DNA of 33,329 bases, taken from Methylobacterium sp. J-090. GTDB taxonomy: Bacteria > Pseudomonadota > Alphaproteobacteria > Rhizobiales > Beijerinckiaceae. Positions 23,414-30,803 of this stretch are shown here, piece by piece; positions within the stretch are counted from its first letter, which is position 1; every line of letters begins with the position of its first letter. The position numbers and the translations under genes are program-made. The notes under the pieces are model-generated. The model did no database searches. It had not been told where the DNA came from and worked only from the letters and a program-made list of their open reading frames with translations. Location: the NCBI RefSeq assembly GCF_022829345.1, contig NZ_JAKSXV010000110.1:1-33329 (forward strand). The letters run 5' to 3'.

Positions 23414-23706
23414 GCAGTGACAAGGAGGGCATTCGCGATTGCCGCCCATTCCTCATCGAGTGATGCATCGGCTGCGGGTCTGCGAGCCTGCCGATACCAA
23501 TACGCTGCGTTCTCTGCGTCACCTTCTACCCGGTGCAGATAGGCGTGGACCCAGGCCGCGTCGGCTCCAGGCTCTTCCTGAACGAGGGCATGAGCGCGGT
23601 CCCACTCACACTTGCCGGCCCATCACAGGGCCGCAAGCGTAGCCGAGAGGTTCGGGTCAGGCTTCTTGTCGGCAAGTGAGGCGCGGAATTGCTCAGAATT
23701 CATCAT
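23410..23706 (-). pseudogene. hypothetical gene of about 98 codons interrupted by an in-frame TGA
   Basis: Start at ATG 23706 or 23703 after GGGAGGTG, stop at 23410-23412. The frame is coherent throughout (NSEQFRASLADKKPDPNLSA; CEWDRAHALVQEE; GADAAWVHAYLHRVEGDAEN; AAYWYRQARRPAADASLDEE) except for TGA at complement 23623-23625, in LAAL-stop-WAGKCEW, where relatives read AL[WR]WAA. A TGG-to-TGA change is the simplest explanation. The family is a short uncharacterised helical protein common in proteobacteria. Its last codon overlaps the SDR start, and it follows the gene at 23723 by 16 bases, so it sits in an operon. Confidence 0.75.
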
Positions 23707-23722
23707 CACCTCCCAAGCCCAC

Positions 23723-24016
23723 CTATCGCTCAGCGCGCAGGCTTTTGACAAAGCGCCGCGCAACCTCCCGCACGGCTTCGTCGTCACGCTCACCATCCGG
23801 CCCCTTATCCCAAAGATGGTCGAGGCTGGCATCAAGTGCATCGAGGAGCTCGGGGTGGCGCTGCGCGACGAAGCGGATGGTCCCGAATAGCAAGTGCTCG
23901 ATGGCCATCTCACGGCGCCGAGCATCGACGATTTGCAGGGCGGGATCAGTCGATTTCTGGGTCATGGCGGTCCAACCGGCCGACGCCGATGCGGGTTCGG
24001 CATGCTTTGTCGCCAT
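23723..24016 (-). CDS. hypothetical helical protein, first gene of the SDR operon
   Basis: 97 residues from ATG 24016; M18 (23965, MTQKSTDPALQ) is an alternative. The sequence is mostly amphipathic helix, rich in charged residues: DARRREMAIEHLLFGTIRFV, then HPELLDALDASLDHLWD and a C-terminal DDEAVREVARRFVKSLRAE. It resembles short uncharacterised Rhizobiales proteins; no catalytic or metal site is seen. It is divergent from the SOS operon, with the LexA box 97 bp upstream of its start, so SOS control is possible but not shown. Confidence 0.65.
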   Translation of the reverse strand: MATKHAEPASASAGWTAMTQKSTDPALQIVDARRREMAIEHLLFGTIRFVAQRHPELLDALDASLDHLWDKGPDGERDDEAVREVARRFVKSLRAER

Positions 24017-24112
24017 GATGCCGCATCAGGCTGTCCAGCACGGCAGGTGGCCGCACGATGCTCCTCCTACCCATCGGCGAAACATAGCTTGACGGTCGAG
24101 CCATTTTCCTCT

Positions 24113-24127
24113 GTTCTTGTTTCGTTC
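24113..24127 (+). promoter_or_regulatory. LexA (SOS) box upstream of the small protein-SRAP operon
   Basis: GTTC-TTGTTTC-GTTC matches the alphaproteobacterial LexA site exactly. It lies 18 bp before the ATG at 24146, so it must overlap the promoter or transcription start of that operon. This is the second perfect site in the window. Confidence 0.82.
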
Positions 24128-24145
24128 TGATTGGGGCGGAAGGCG

Positions 24146-24358
24146 ATGCAGGCGACTGAAATGGCTGAGATGGCCGCCTTGAGCGACGCCGAGGTTACTA
24201 CCATGGCCTACGTCGAGGCCGCCGGTGGCGACATCGATCTGGCGCTAAGTTGGGCTATCGGTGACCTGCTGGCTAGCGAAGAGCGATTCGCGGAAGCCCT
24301 ACGATCCGTGTCGCATGGCTTCGTACGAGGCCAACTTTCGCAAGCTGCTGCTGCCTGA
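24146..24358 (+). CDS. small acidic hypothetical protein, first gene of an SOS operon
   Basis: 70 residues from ATG 24146 (GGAAGG lies only a few bases before it; ATGs at 24161 and 24170 are alternatives). It is alanine- and acid-rich and predicted helical: LSDAEVTTMAYVEAAGGDID, LALSWAIGDLLASEERFAEA, VSHGFVRGQLSQAAAA. No known motif is seen. Its end overlaps the next gene by 44 bases in another frame. The LexA box 18 bp upstream makes damage induction very likely. I do not recognise the family. Confidence 0.65.
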   Translation: MQATEMAEMAALSDAEVTTMAYVEAAGGDIDLALSWAIGDLLASEERFAEALRSVSHGFVRGQLSQAAAA

Positions 24359-24626
24359 TATGGAGCGCTTGTGCGATCTGCGGGTGGGCCGCATCACCAT
24401 CACCTGCTCGCCTTGTGACCGTCGCGGCGTCTACGCTTTGAATCGGCTGCGACAGCGATTTGGCGCGCATGCCAGCGTACTGGACGTCTACCTCCACCTG
24501 ACGCAAACCTGCCGATGGCAGCGAGAGGTCGGCAGTCGGGCACCCAACGTCTACGGCATCGGGTGCAGAGCGAAGCTCGACACCGTCGGCATGCCAAAGC
24601 CGGGCGGCCTGCCGTCGAGGACATGA
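24315..24626 (+). CDS. small protein with zinc-ribbon-like cysteines, second gene of the SOS operon
   Basis: 103 residues from ATG 24315, or 88 from ATG 24360, which begins one base after the previous stop. After a short helical start comes a C31-x2-C34 knuckle (ITITCSPCDRRGVYALNRL); two further cysteines at 66 (TQTCRWQ) and 84 (GIGCRAK) could complete a four-cysteine zinc site. Similar short proteins (TCxxCDRRGRY...L...GA) occur unannotated in Rhizobiales. The gene ends 3 bp before the SRAP gene, so the two are co-transcribed. DNA or protein binding is the natural guess for such a ribbon; nothing shows the target. Confidence 0.75.
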   Translation: MASYEANFRKLLLPDMERLCDLRVGRITITCSPCDRRGVYALNRLRQRFGAHASVLDVYLHLTQTCRWQREVGSRAPNVYGIGCRAKLDTVGMPKPGGLPSRT

Positions 24627-24629
24627 ACG

Positions 24630-25283
24630 ATGTGTAATCTCTACAGCCTCGGCCAGGGGCAGGATGCAATCCGACGCGTGTTCGAGGCCATTCGCGATGA
24701 GGCCGGCAACCTACCGCCGATGCCGGGGATCTTTCCTGATCAAATGGCACCGGTCATTCGTCTCAGGGAGGGGCAGCGAACGCTCACGATGATGCGGTGG
24801 GGCATCCCAGGGCCGAAGCAGTTCGGTGAGCATCCCGTCACCAACGTCCGCAATGTGAAGAGCTCCCACTGGCGACCCTGGCTCAAGCCCGAGTACCGAT
24901 GTCTCGTGCCGGTTTCGTCCTTCAGCGAGTACGCCGACACGAAGCCGAGGAAAACACCGACGTGGTTCGCACTCGACGACGAGCGGCCCCTGTTCGCGTT
25001 TGCTGGCATCTGGCGTCCCTGGACGGGCGTGCGAGGTACGAAGGCGGAAAACCCGGAGCGCAGTGAGGCCGAACACCGCCTGTTCTCCTTTCTGACGACC
25101 GAGGCCAACGGCATAGTGGGGCCGATCCACCCGAAGGCGATGCCAGTGCTGCTGACGACGCCCGATGAGTGGGCGACGTGGCTGGAGGCACCGACTGAGG
25201 ATGCTCTCAGGCTTCAACGCCCCTTGCCGGACGAGGCCATGAAAATCGTAGCAAGCGGCGCCCGGCGAGATCCTCCGGAATGA
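24630..25283 (+). CDS. yedK: SRAP (HMCES/YedK-type) abasic-site DNA-protein crosslinking protein
   Basis: 217 residues. The SRAP catalytic set is present: Cys2 directly after the start methionine (MCNLYSL), which forms the thiazolidine with an abasic site; N75 (TNVRNVKSS); E100 (SSFSEY, where YedK has FYEW); and H167 (PIHPKAMPVLL). The first methionine must be removed for activity, so the ATG at 24630 is certain. YedK/HMCES shield abasic sites in single-stranded DNA at stalled forks. It is the third gene after the LexA box at 24113. This makes the 'SOS response-associated' name literal here and links the two small upstream proteins to abasic-site handling. Confidence 0.93.
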   Translation: MCNLYSLGQGQDAIRRVFEAIRDEAGNLPPMPGIFPDQMAPVIRLREGQRTLTMMRWGIPGPKQFGEHPVTNVRNVKSSHWRPWLKPEYRCLVPVSSFSEYADTKPRKTPTWFALDDERPLFAFAGIWRPWTGVRGTKAENPERSEAEHRLFSFLTTEANGIVGPIHPKAMPVLLTTPDEWATWLEAPTEDALRLQRPLPDEAMKIVASGARRDPPE

Positions 25284-25290
25284 TATCCAG

Positions 25291-25319
25291 GGCGGGGCAA
25301 TCCATGATGCCCACCCGCC
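25291..25319. terminator. hairpin between convergent SRAP and hydrolase genes
   Basis: The inner stem GGGCA/TGCCC (25295-25299 with 25308-25312) and the outer stem GGCG/CGCC form an imperfect hairpin eight bases after the SRAP stop. There is no T-run. It may act as a two-way transcript end. Confidence 0.35.
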
Positions 25320-25359
25320 TCTGACATCGGCCGGGCGTGGGAACGCGGCTCCGCAGCAG

Positions 25360-26529
25360 TCAGCGGGCTTTGCTCTCGATCCAGGTCATGATCGCGTCGG
25401 CGACCTCATGATTGTTGGCCTCCAGCATCATCATGTGCCCGTTGCCGCGAATGTCGTGTTCAGCAAGGGCAAGCCGATCTGGCTTGGCGCCTGCCTGAGT
25501 GAGGAAAGCGGCAGTGCAGTCGTCCATCGTCGCTCGGAACGAGGCTTCCCCAGTGACGATGACCGCTGGCACTTTGGCGAGGTTTGGGAGCTGCCGGGCC
25601 GGCTCGGCCTGCAACCAGCAGCGAATCTGATCCGGCCGGGTGGGCTGTTCGGCTTGAACCACCGTCAAATCGGCTGGCGAGGCCACAGGGGGCTCGAAGC
25701 GGAGCGGCACGCGCGTGATACCGTAGGGTCGGGCACGGGCCTCACTGACGCGCTCGTACCACTCAGAGCCGCCCTTGAAGCGAATGTCGAAGAAGGTTGG
25801 CCCATTTGGCTCGACGGCGACGTGTGCCTTCACGAGGTCGGGCCGCTGATCAGAGACAGCCCAGCCGAACACGCCCGCCTGGGAGTGGGTCAGGACAACC
25901 GAGGGACCGATCTTTTCGAGCAGCGCGATCAGCGCTGGATTGACCAGTTCCTCACTCTTCAGCCCGCTCGCGATGTAGGGCACCTGCGACAGGTAGAACT
26001 GGTCGAAGGCAGCATTGCCCTTCACGCCAGGGCCGCCCGGCCATTGAGTATGAAGCTTGGCCTGGGGGAAGAGCTCGAACCGCTCCTGCCCGGTATAGAT
26101 GCTCTCCAGATCGCCGGGCGCAAGGCGTGCGTAGGGGCCGTAGACCTCCGGGTTGTCGCCGGATCTGCCCCGGCCAACCTGATCAACGACGTAGACCGCA
26201 AAGCCGCGTTCGACGAAGTGATCCACCCATCCCCGCCGGCCATCGGGCGTGGCAAGGAAGTTGACGCCGGTCTGCGCGGTGCCGTGCACCATCACGACCG
26301 GAAAAGGCTGCGTGACCTGGGCCGGAGCATGGAACTGTACGAACATCTGACCGGTGGCGAGTTCCTTCTCGCCGACCGGCTCGTAGCGGCCCCCGACGAA
26401 GAAGTAGCCCTCGCGCTGCGCTGGCTTGAAGACGGCCGGCACGCCTGGGGTGACAGGAGCAGGCTCGGCGAGGGCCGTTGCCCCGAGCCCGAACAGGGCA
26501 CAGGTCCCAAGCAGCGCCGTCTTGAGCAT
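25360..26529 (-). CDS. secreted alpha/beta-hydrolase (esterase/lipase-like)
   Basis: 389 residues. Two in-frame ATGs occur, at 26535 and 26529; GGGAGG abuts the first and stands six bases from the second, so 26529 is the likely start. The signal peptide is about 21 residues (cleavage after ALA). The fold shows the oxyanion strand VVMVHGTAQTG, nucleophile S216 in THSQAGVFG, E240 in VAVEPNGP as a possible acid, and H365 in GNGHMMMLEANN. A cap-like insertion lies between 120 and 200. It should hydrolyse an ester or similar bond in the periplasm; the substrate is unknown. It is monocistronic and convergent with the SRAP gene. Confidence 0.88.
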   Translation of the reverse strand: MLKTALLGTCALFGLGATALAEPAPVTPGVPAVFKPAQREGYFFVGGRYEPVGEKELATGQMFVQFHAPAQVTQPFPVVMVHGTAQTGVNFLATPDGRRGWVDHFVERGFAVYVVDQVGRGRSGDNPEVYGPYARLAPGDLESIYTGQERFELFPQAKLHTQWPGGPGVKGNAAFDQFYLSQVPYIASGLKSEELVNPALIALLEKIGPSVVLTHSQAGVFGWAVSDQRPDLVKAHVAVEPNGPTFFDIRFKGGSEWYERVSEARARPYGITRVPLRFEPPVASPADLTVVQAEQPTRPDQIRCWLQAEPARQLPNLAKVPAVIVTGEASFRATMDDCTAAFLTQAGAKPDRLALAEHDIRGNGHMMMLEANNHEVADAIMTWIESKAR

Positions 26530-26595
26530 CGACATCCTCCCGAGGACGTCTCACGCGCCCTGACCGTAGTATCGGCTCGGGACGCGGGGCCTGTC

Positions 26596-26614
26596 CACCG
26601 TAGGGCTCACGGTG
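26596..26614 (-). promoter_or_regulatory. operator-like inverted repeat upstream of the hydrolase
   Basis: CACCGT (26596-26601), 7 bases, ACGGTG (26609-26614), 67 bp before the hydrolase start. The symmetry and the position suit a repressor site; no adjacent regulator gene is seen. Confidence 0.3.
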
Positions 26615-27005
26615 AGGGCCTCCGCCATTGGACAGCATGACGCCCGAATCGCGCTGTGCCGCTCTGGCGTAGGCCGCTGTACCTCTACCTTGGCACCCAG
26701 TCCGACCCAATCAGATGGTCGAAACGAGCAGCGGACGCGGGCAGCAAGTATCAAATCTCGCCCCAGAAGACCTCTCGGGTTAAGCCAATTACTGCCGAGC
26801 CACGACGAGATCCCCACGTAAATAACATCACAACGTAGACGTCGCGAACTCGCTGGATGTGCCAGCAAAGAGCGGCCCTACTTCGCTAGACCACAATGTA
26901 TGAGCCCAAAACGGCGCATGTATATGAAGAGCTATGCGTTGATCGCAAGGCAACGACGATACGTTGAACACAGCAATACGCCGAGCCAAGCAACCAAAAC
27001 AAAAT

Positions 27006-27025
27006 AAGTTGAAACAAGTTGAAAC
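27006..27025 (+). repeat. exact tandem duplication of a 10-bp unit before the HUH-like gene
   Basis: AAGTTGAAAC occurs twice head to tail (27006-27015 and 27016-27025), 14 bp before the ATG at 27040. Exact 10-bp tandem spacing places both copies on nearly the same DNA face, as for a regulator or initiator binding site. Confidence 0.55.
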
Positions 27026-27039
27026 CCGAGGGTTACGCT

Positions 27040-27606
27040 ATGCCCATAAGCCAAGATGCAATCGATGATGGATACAAACTATGGGGTGAGCGCCTCGTAC
27101 GTGAAGGGTGGAGCCCATACCTACTCACGTTCATGTACGAGCATCTTGGCGGTTCAGATGCCCGAGTAGCCCGAGAGATGGAACGGGAAATCGAGCGCGT
27201 GTACGCGACCCTCGTCACCCGCGTGGTTCGCAAGCCCACCGCCCCCCCGTCCGCCGGGCGCCTGCCCGTCTGGCTGTGTTGCCGCGACATGCCCGTCTTC
27301 AAACACCAGAAACAGTGCCTTTCAGACGTCCTCGTGAACGATGGGCTGCACCAGCACGCCGCCGCTTTCCAACCACCCGTATCGCGATTGGGGGTCGATC
27401 TCGTCACCCACTTCGAGGAGTGCCGTGACCTCTACGTGCGACGTGGCTTGCCACTTATCCGCATCGACGTGCAGCCAATCACTCACGATATCGGCGCCGT
27501 GATGGATTACGTCCGTAAGCAGATCGGGCGCGGCATGACCGGCGAAGACGCGATGTTGATCCTTCCTCGCGGTCGCAGTGAGATGAAAGATATTCTCACC
27601 GGTTAA
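27040..27606 (+). CDS. hypothetical protein resembling HUH-type replication or relaxase nucleases
   Basis: 188 residues from ATG 27040 (GAGGG nine bases upstream; the TTG at 27019 is less likely). The N-terminal half is helical (LVREGWSPYLLTFMYEHLGG, then AREMEREIERVY). The C-terminal half carries LHQHAAAF at 103-110, a His-x-His pair (H104, H106) like HUH motif 2, and MDYVRKQI with Y157 and K160, spaced as the Y-x2-K motif 3. The IDVQPITHD strand and ILPRGRSEM ending recur in Rep-like proteins of alphaproteobacteria. The residue between the histidines is glutamine rather than hydrophobic, and motif 1 is unclear, so activity is uncertain. The upstream AT-rich tract and tandem repeat fit a replication or transfer role. 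The family call is inference. Confidence 0.55.
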   Translation: MPISQDAIDDGYKLWGERLVREGWSPYLLTFMYEHLGGSDARVAREMEREIERVYATLVTRVVRKPTAPPSAGRLPVWLCCRDMPVFKHQKQCLSDVLVNDGLHQHAAAFQPPVSRLGVDLVTHFEECRDLYVRRGLPLIRIDVQPITHDIGAVMDYVRKQIGRGMTGEDAMLILPRGRSEMKDILTG

Positions 27607-27619
27607 GCCACACGGGCAT

Positions 27620-28146
27620 CATGTTTGACCCCGTTTCATAGGGTACAGCAAGGCACATAACGAGGATCATGGCGGCGAGGATGAAGACGGCGAGCGCAGA
27701 TGATGGAGGGCCTCGTAGTCTCGGGCCAGCCTGTGGCAGCGTCCGACCCCGAAGGTACGCTCGATGACCCATCGCTCGGGCTGGATCGTAGCCGCGCTCG
27801 TCCTTAACGCCGAAGCCGCCCGAGCGCGCAGTCTGGGCATCAAGGACGGCGCCGGTCGGGTCGACCGTGCGCCCGGCGCGCTCGCTGTCGGCAAGGGTCA
27901 AGGCGTGGGCCAGACGCTTGGACACGCTGGCCTTCGACAACCGCGAGAATCAGCGGTGAACGGTGGGCCAGGGCGGGGGGCCAGGGACAGGTGGCGCCAT
28001 GCGCAGCCGGTGCGCAGGATGTATTGGATACCGTTCGAGATCACCCGCAGCGGCCAGCGCCAAGGACAGGTCGTTTGCGATGGCCTGGGCAGGAGCGGAG
28101 CAATGGATCCCGTCTCCCTGTCGGTCAGCCTATCTGCGTATGGCAA
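27620..28146 (-). pseudogene. decayed IS5-family transposase with frameshifts and an internal deletion
   Basis: Pieces in different frames line up in order with an IS5-type enzyme. The N-terminus is at 28146 (MPYADRLTDRETGSIAPLLP, RWPLRVISNGIQYILRTGCA). The start of the catalytic part is at about 27940 (LAHALTLADSERAGR, VLDAQTARSGGFGVKDERGY). The C-terminal signature is at about 27790-27700 (WVIERTFGVGRCHRLARDYE). The stretch between GYDPA and WVIERTF, which carries much of the DDE core, is missing. It cannot make a transposase. Clear terminal inverted repeats were not found. It belongs to a different IS5 subgroup from the fragment at 22098. Confidence 0.8.
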
Positions 28147-28369
28147 GCTCGGCGCGAGTGGCGGGTGTTCTCATCGGCGGCCCAGGGCATGCGTCAAGTA
28201 CTCCCCCGACGCCGACGATGTACGCCCCTCACCCTCAAACAGCCGGCCAAAGACCCTTATGGGACACCAACTGAGATATTTGTTTGGGTAACCCAAAGAT
28301 TGCGATTGCAGATGGAGTCCAAGCCTGCAATCGCAATCCGGTGTCACGATCAGCTCTCGAGGCGCCTCT

Positions 28370-29425
28370 TCACTTAACGCGCTCTTGAAGCATAGATTTT
28401 AGCAGAGTTGAGCTATTCGCGAGTTCGACTGCCTTTTGGATTAGTCGGTTGTACTTGAGTTCGATCTCACTATCATTCCAAATTTCGTTGGTGTCCTCGT
28501 GTAAATCTCGTAATATGCCGCCTTCATTGTCCTGATCCATAGGGTCATCGTCGAGGATTTTCTTGGATTCAACAATCTCCGCACTGAGTTGACTGGCAAG
28601 CAGGGTGATCTTTTCAAAGCGTGTGTCGATTACTCGACGTCTCCAGCTTGGGAAAGATTGATCGTCATCATCCTCATCATCCAGGATAGATGTTCCAACT
28701 TCTTCAGCTTCCATTTTTCGAAGTTGCTGTGTCGGAATCACCTTCTCGTCATGGCTGAACTTGGTCGTGTTTTCGGCGCTGATGCCCAAGATTTGACAAG
28801 CATAGCGTCCATCGCTTTTGAGTCGGTCCAGGTGACGCTGATGCAGCATCTCGGCGAAATCCCTTTCGCCTCGACTTCTTCTTAGTGCCTCCATATAAAG
28901 TTTTTCAGGGCCAAGCTTGAGTATTGCGGACGCCATTTCTGTAGGGCTCACGCGTGACACAAGGGCGTCCTCTAAGCCGTAAGCATAACGGTACGCTGTA
29001 TTCGATGATGATCTTCCTGTCTTCGCGAACACCAACTCAAAAATTCGATAGATTAGACGTTCGCGAGTCTTGTCTATATCAGATTTTCTGATTACGCGCT
29101 GTGTCAGCAGAATACTCTGAAATTCAGAGAGTGCCGCTTCATCCTGTGCGATGTAGAATGCAGAAGCATATGCCGCCGCGATGTATCTGCGCCGCTGCTC
29201 TTGATACCCAATTTCGAGGACTGATAGACCCTTTTGGCACTCTAAGGTCGCTCGAAGCGGTTCGCGCTGCGCCATTTCGAGCAACTCTGTCGGATTGATT
29301 AGGTTGTCAGCCGAAATCAAACTTGCCAGATCACGGGCCTTGGTCGAATCGTGCTCATTGTCTGGAGAACTGTATCGACCTGTTGTCTCTTTTGATTGCG
29401 CTTGGGCGTGGGAAGGAACAGGCAT
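28370..29425 (-). CDS. hypothetical protein of the AT-rich module (unknown, mostly helical)
   Basis: 351 residues from ATG 29425, with AGGGGG seven bases upstream overlapping the end of the AlpA gene. The protein is soluble and helical, with no signal peptide or membrane helix. Features seen: a polar N-terminus to about 35, a central helical part (RRRYIAAAYASAFYIAQDEA, RERLIYRIFELVFAKTGRSS), a very acidic tract near 248-258 (ILDDEDDDDQ) and a coiled C-terminus. No catalytic motif is recognisable. Composition is much AT-richer than the rest of the window and is shared with the two neighbours, so the three arrived together. It lies two bases behind the AlpA-type gene. The acidic tract could mimic DNA or bind a basic partner, which is speculation. 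Confidence 0.75.
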   Translation of the reverse strand: MPVPSHAQAQSKETTGRYSSPDNEHDSTKARDLASLISADNLINPTELLEMAQREPLRATLECQKGLSVLEIGYQEQRRRYIAAAYASAFYIAQDEAALSEFQSILLTQRVIRKSDIDKTRERLIYRIFELVFAKTGRSSSNTAYRYAYGLEDALVSRVSPTEMASAILKLGPEKLYMEALRRSRGERDFAEMLHQRHLDRLKSDGRYACQILGISAENTTKFSHDEKVIPTQQLRKMEAEEVGTSILDDEDDDDQSFPSWRRRVIDTRFEKITLLASQLSAEIVESKKILDDDPMDQDNEGGILRDLHEDTNEIWNDSEIELKYNRLIQKAVELANSSTLLKSMLQERVK

Positions 29426-29427
29426 GT

Positions 29428-29661
29428 CTATGCCCCCTTCTGCATCAAGTCATGGATATCTTCGCATCGCCATGCCGTGATACGAGGTCCGAACTTGACC
29501 GGCTGAGGATAGCGCTGGCTACGCACGCCTTCCCACCAGGAAGATTTGCTGATCGGAAGCGGCCCGCCGGGTGCAATGATTTTCGAAAGTCTGACGAACC
29601 CTGAGCTTGGTAGTCCATGCGTAGGGATGTCCGTCAGCATAGTCACCGTCGATTTTGTCAT
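29428..29661 (-). CDS. AlpA-type small helix-turn-helix regulator
   Basis: 77 residues from ATG 29661 (GAAGG eight bases upstream); an ATG at 29685 has no ribosome binding site. Features of the AlpA/phage excisionase-like group: SSGFVRLSKIIAPGGPLPIS, SSWWEGVRSQRYPQPVKFG and TAWRCEDIHDLMQKG, i.e. a winged or MerR-like HTH in which the target element's start helix is followed by a PxPVKFG wing. AlpA proteins activate integrase or excision genes of prophages and islands. No integrase gene is visible nearby, so it may instead control its own operon. It lies between two unknown genes of the AT-rich module. Confidence 0.82.
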   Translation of the reverse strand: MTKSTVTMLTDIPTHGLPSSGFVRLSKIIAPGGPLPISKSSWWEGVRSQRYPQPVKFGPRITAWRCEDIHDLMQKGA

Positions 29662-29777
29662 TTTCAGTGCCTTCTTCTCTAGCATGTCGGGGTTGGCGCC
29701 AACGAAGAGAGAATGAGGCAGCGGACGGCGGAGCGGGAATTATGCTATCTTTCATACCACGACAACACACTGATTTT

Positions 29778-30803
29778 TCAGCGTTTATCGCCTCTTCCGT
29801 AAGATCGAATAACACTTACAGTGATTTCCGGGAGCTCGGGAAGCTGAATGGGCTCCGCTTTAAGATCGTCAGGAAAGCACGGAAAGCGAAGCGTTTTCAG
29901 CGCTCGATAATCGAGCCGCGATTGCAGCATCTCAACCGCCGTACGACATTGAGCAAGATATCGACGAAGTTTGATGCGGTCCTCAATGATGTCTTTTACG
30001 CTATCAACAAAGTCGCTATGCATTGGATTCAACAAAAATTCTGGCCCAGAATGAAACCGCTCGACGTAGAGAAACGGCGACGCTGATCCATGTCTTGACC
30101 AATATTTCTTGAAAGTAATATGAGACATTGGCCATTTGTATTCAAATACGCCACTTTGACTGGCGTGGTAAGATTTATTTAGACTGACTCGATCTCGATG
30201 GTCGGCGGTTTTGGGTTTGAAACTTAGAAGAAACCAAGCTATGTTTGCAAGAAAATCCAACTCATCATATGGTTGGTTCAATATAGGCAAGATATCGAAT
30301 ATGTGAACAGCAAGCATCTGGCCTGTACAGATTCGCCTTAGCACGTCAATGCGGACATGGCGAAGTACAAGAGAAAGCTCTTCGGCTTCAAGCTGTTCTA
30401 ATGTCTCAGTAGACCGCGCGTGCGATAGGTACACGATGACACATGCAGTGATTGCCGCTGGATGATCGTTAGGGGTGTTTGGCCACCGCAGCCAAGCAAT
30501 AAACTTGAACAAAGCTTCCAAGAATTTCAGGCGATCCGTATTGCTTTCGTCCACCAAGCGGGCAATCGCTGTCTCGATGCTTATGTCTTGCGCGATTGTA
30601 GGCCTAACTTGCCGAGTGGTAATTCCTCTCTGGCGCTGCCATCGGTAAATAGTTCCAACAGATACTCTCAGTTTCTGCGCAGCTTCCGCTCCGCCGATTC
30701 CTTGTCGTTGTGCTTCTGTAAATTGCTCGAGTATCCAATCTTGCTCAGAACTCGTTCGCCTTATGGATGGCGCACGCTTCGACCGTATTTGTTTCTTTCT
30801 CAT
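29778..30803 (-). CDS. hypothetical HTH-containing protein, first gene of the AT-rich module
   Basis: 341 residues. A basic start (RKKQIRSKRAPSIRR) leads to a resolvase-like helix-turn-helix at about 28-62 (AQRQGIGGAEAAQKLRVSVG, TIYRWQRQRG). The remaining 270 residues are unlike any family I recognise. They include helical stretches (DRLKFLEALFKFIAWLRWPN, ITACVIVYLSHARS) and an aromatic C-terminal half (FEYKWPMSHITFKKYWSRHG). There are no transmembrane or catalytic motifs. The AT-rich leader (30804-30860, with TATAAAAC at 30858) is the probable promoter of the three-gene unit. The ribosome binding site is weak (GAGCG). It could be an element maintenance or replication regulator, or part of a defence module; sequence alone does not decide. 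Confidence 0.75.
   Translation of the reverse strand: MRKKQIRSKRAPSIRRTSSEQDWILEQFTEAQRQGIGGAEAAQKLRVSVGTIYRWQRQRGITTRQVRPTIAQDISIETAIARLVDESNTDRLKFLEALFKFIAWLRWPNTPNDHPAAITACVIVYLSHARSTETLEQLEAEELSLVLRHVRIDVLRRICTGQMLAVHIFDILPILNQPYDELDFLANIAWFLLSFKPKTADHRDRVSLNKSYHASQSGVFEYKWPMSHITFKKYWSRHGSASPFLYVERFHSGPEFLLNPMHSDFVDSVKDIIEDRIKLRRYLAQCRTAVEMLQSRLDYRALKTLRFPCFPDDLKAEPIQLPELPEITVSVIRSYGRGDKR

Larger units (their letters stand above)
26530..27039. other. 510-bp region between the hydrolase and the HUH-like gene
   Basis: No supported gene. It holds the inverted repeat at 26596-26614, then increasingly AT-rich sequence from about 26860, and an exact tandem repeat at 27006-27025 just before the next start. 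Both divergent promoters should lie here. If the HUH-like protein is a replication initiator, an origin could lie in the AT-rich part, but no iteron array beyond the tandem pair is visible. Confidence 0.4.

Noticed and set aside
25408..26640. A 410-codon open frame on the plus strand
   Set aside because: It is antisense to the alpha/beta hydrolase, which has a signal peptide, catalytic motifs and a well-placed ribosome binding site; the plus frame has none of these and reflects third-position GC bias.
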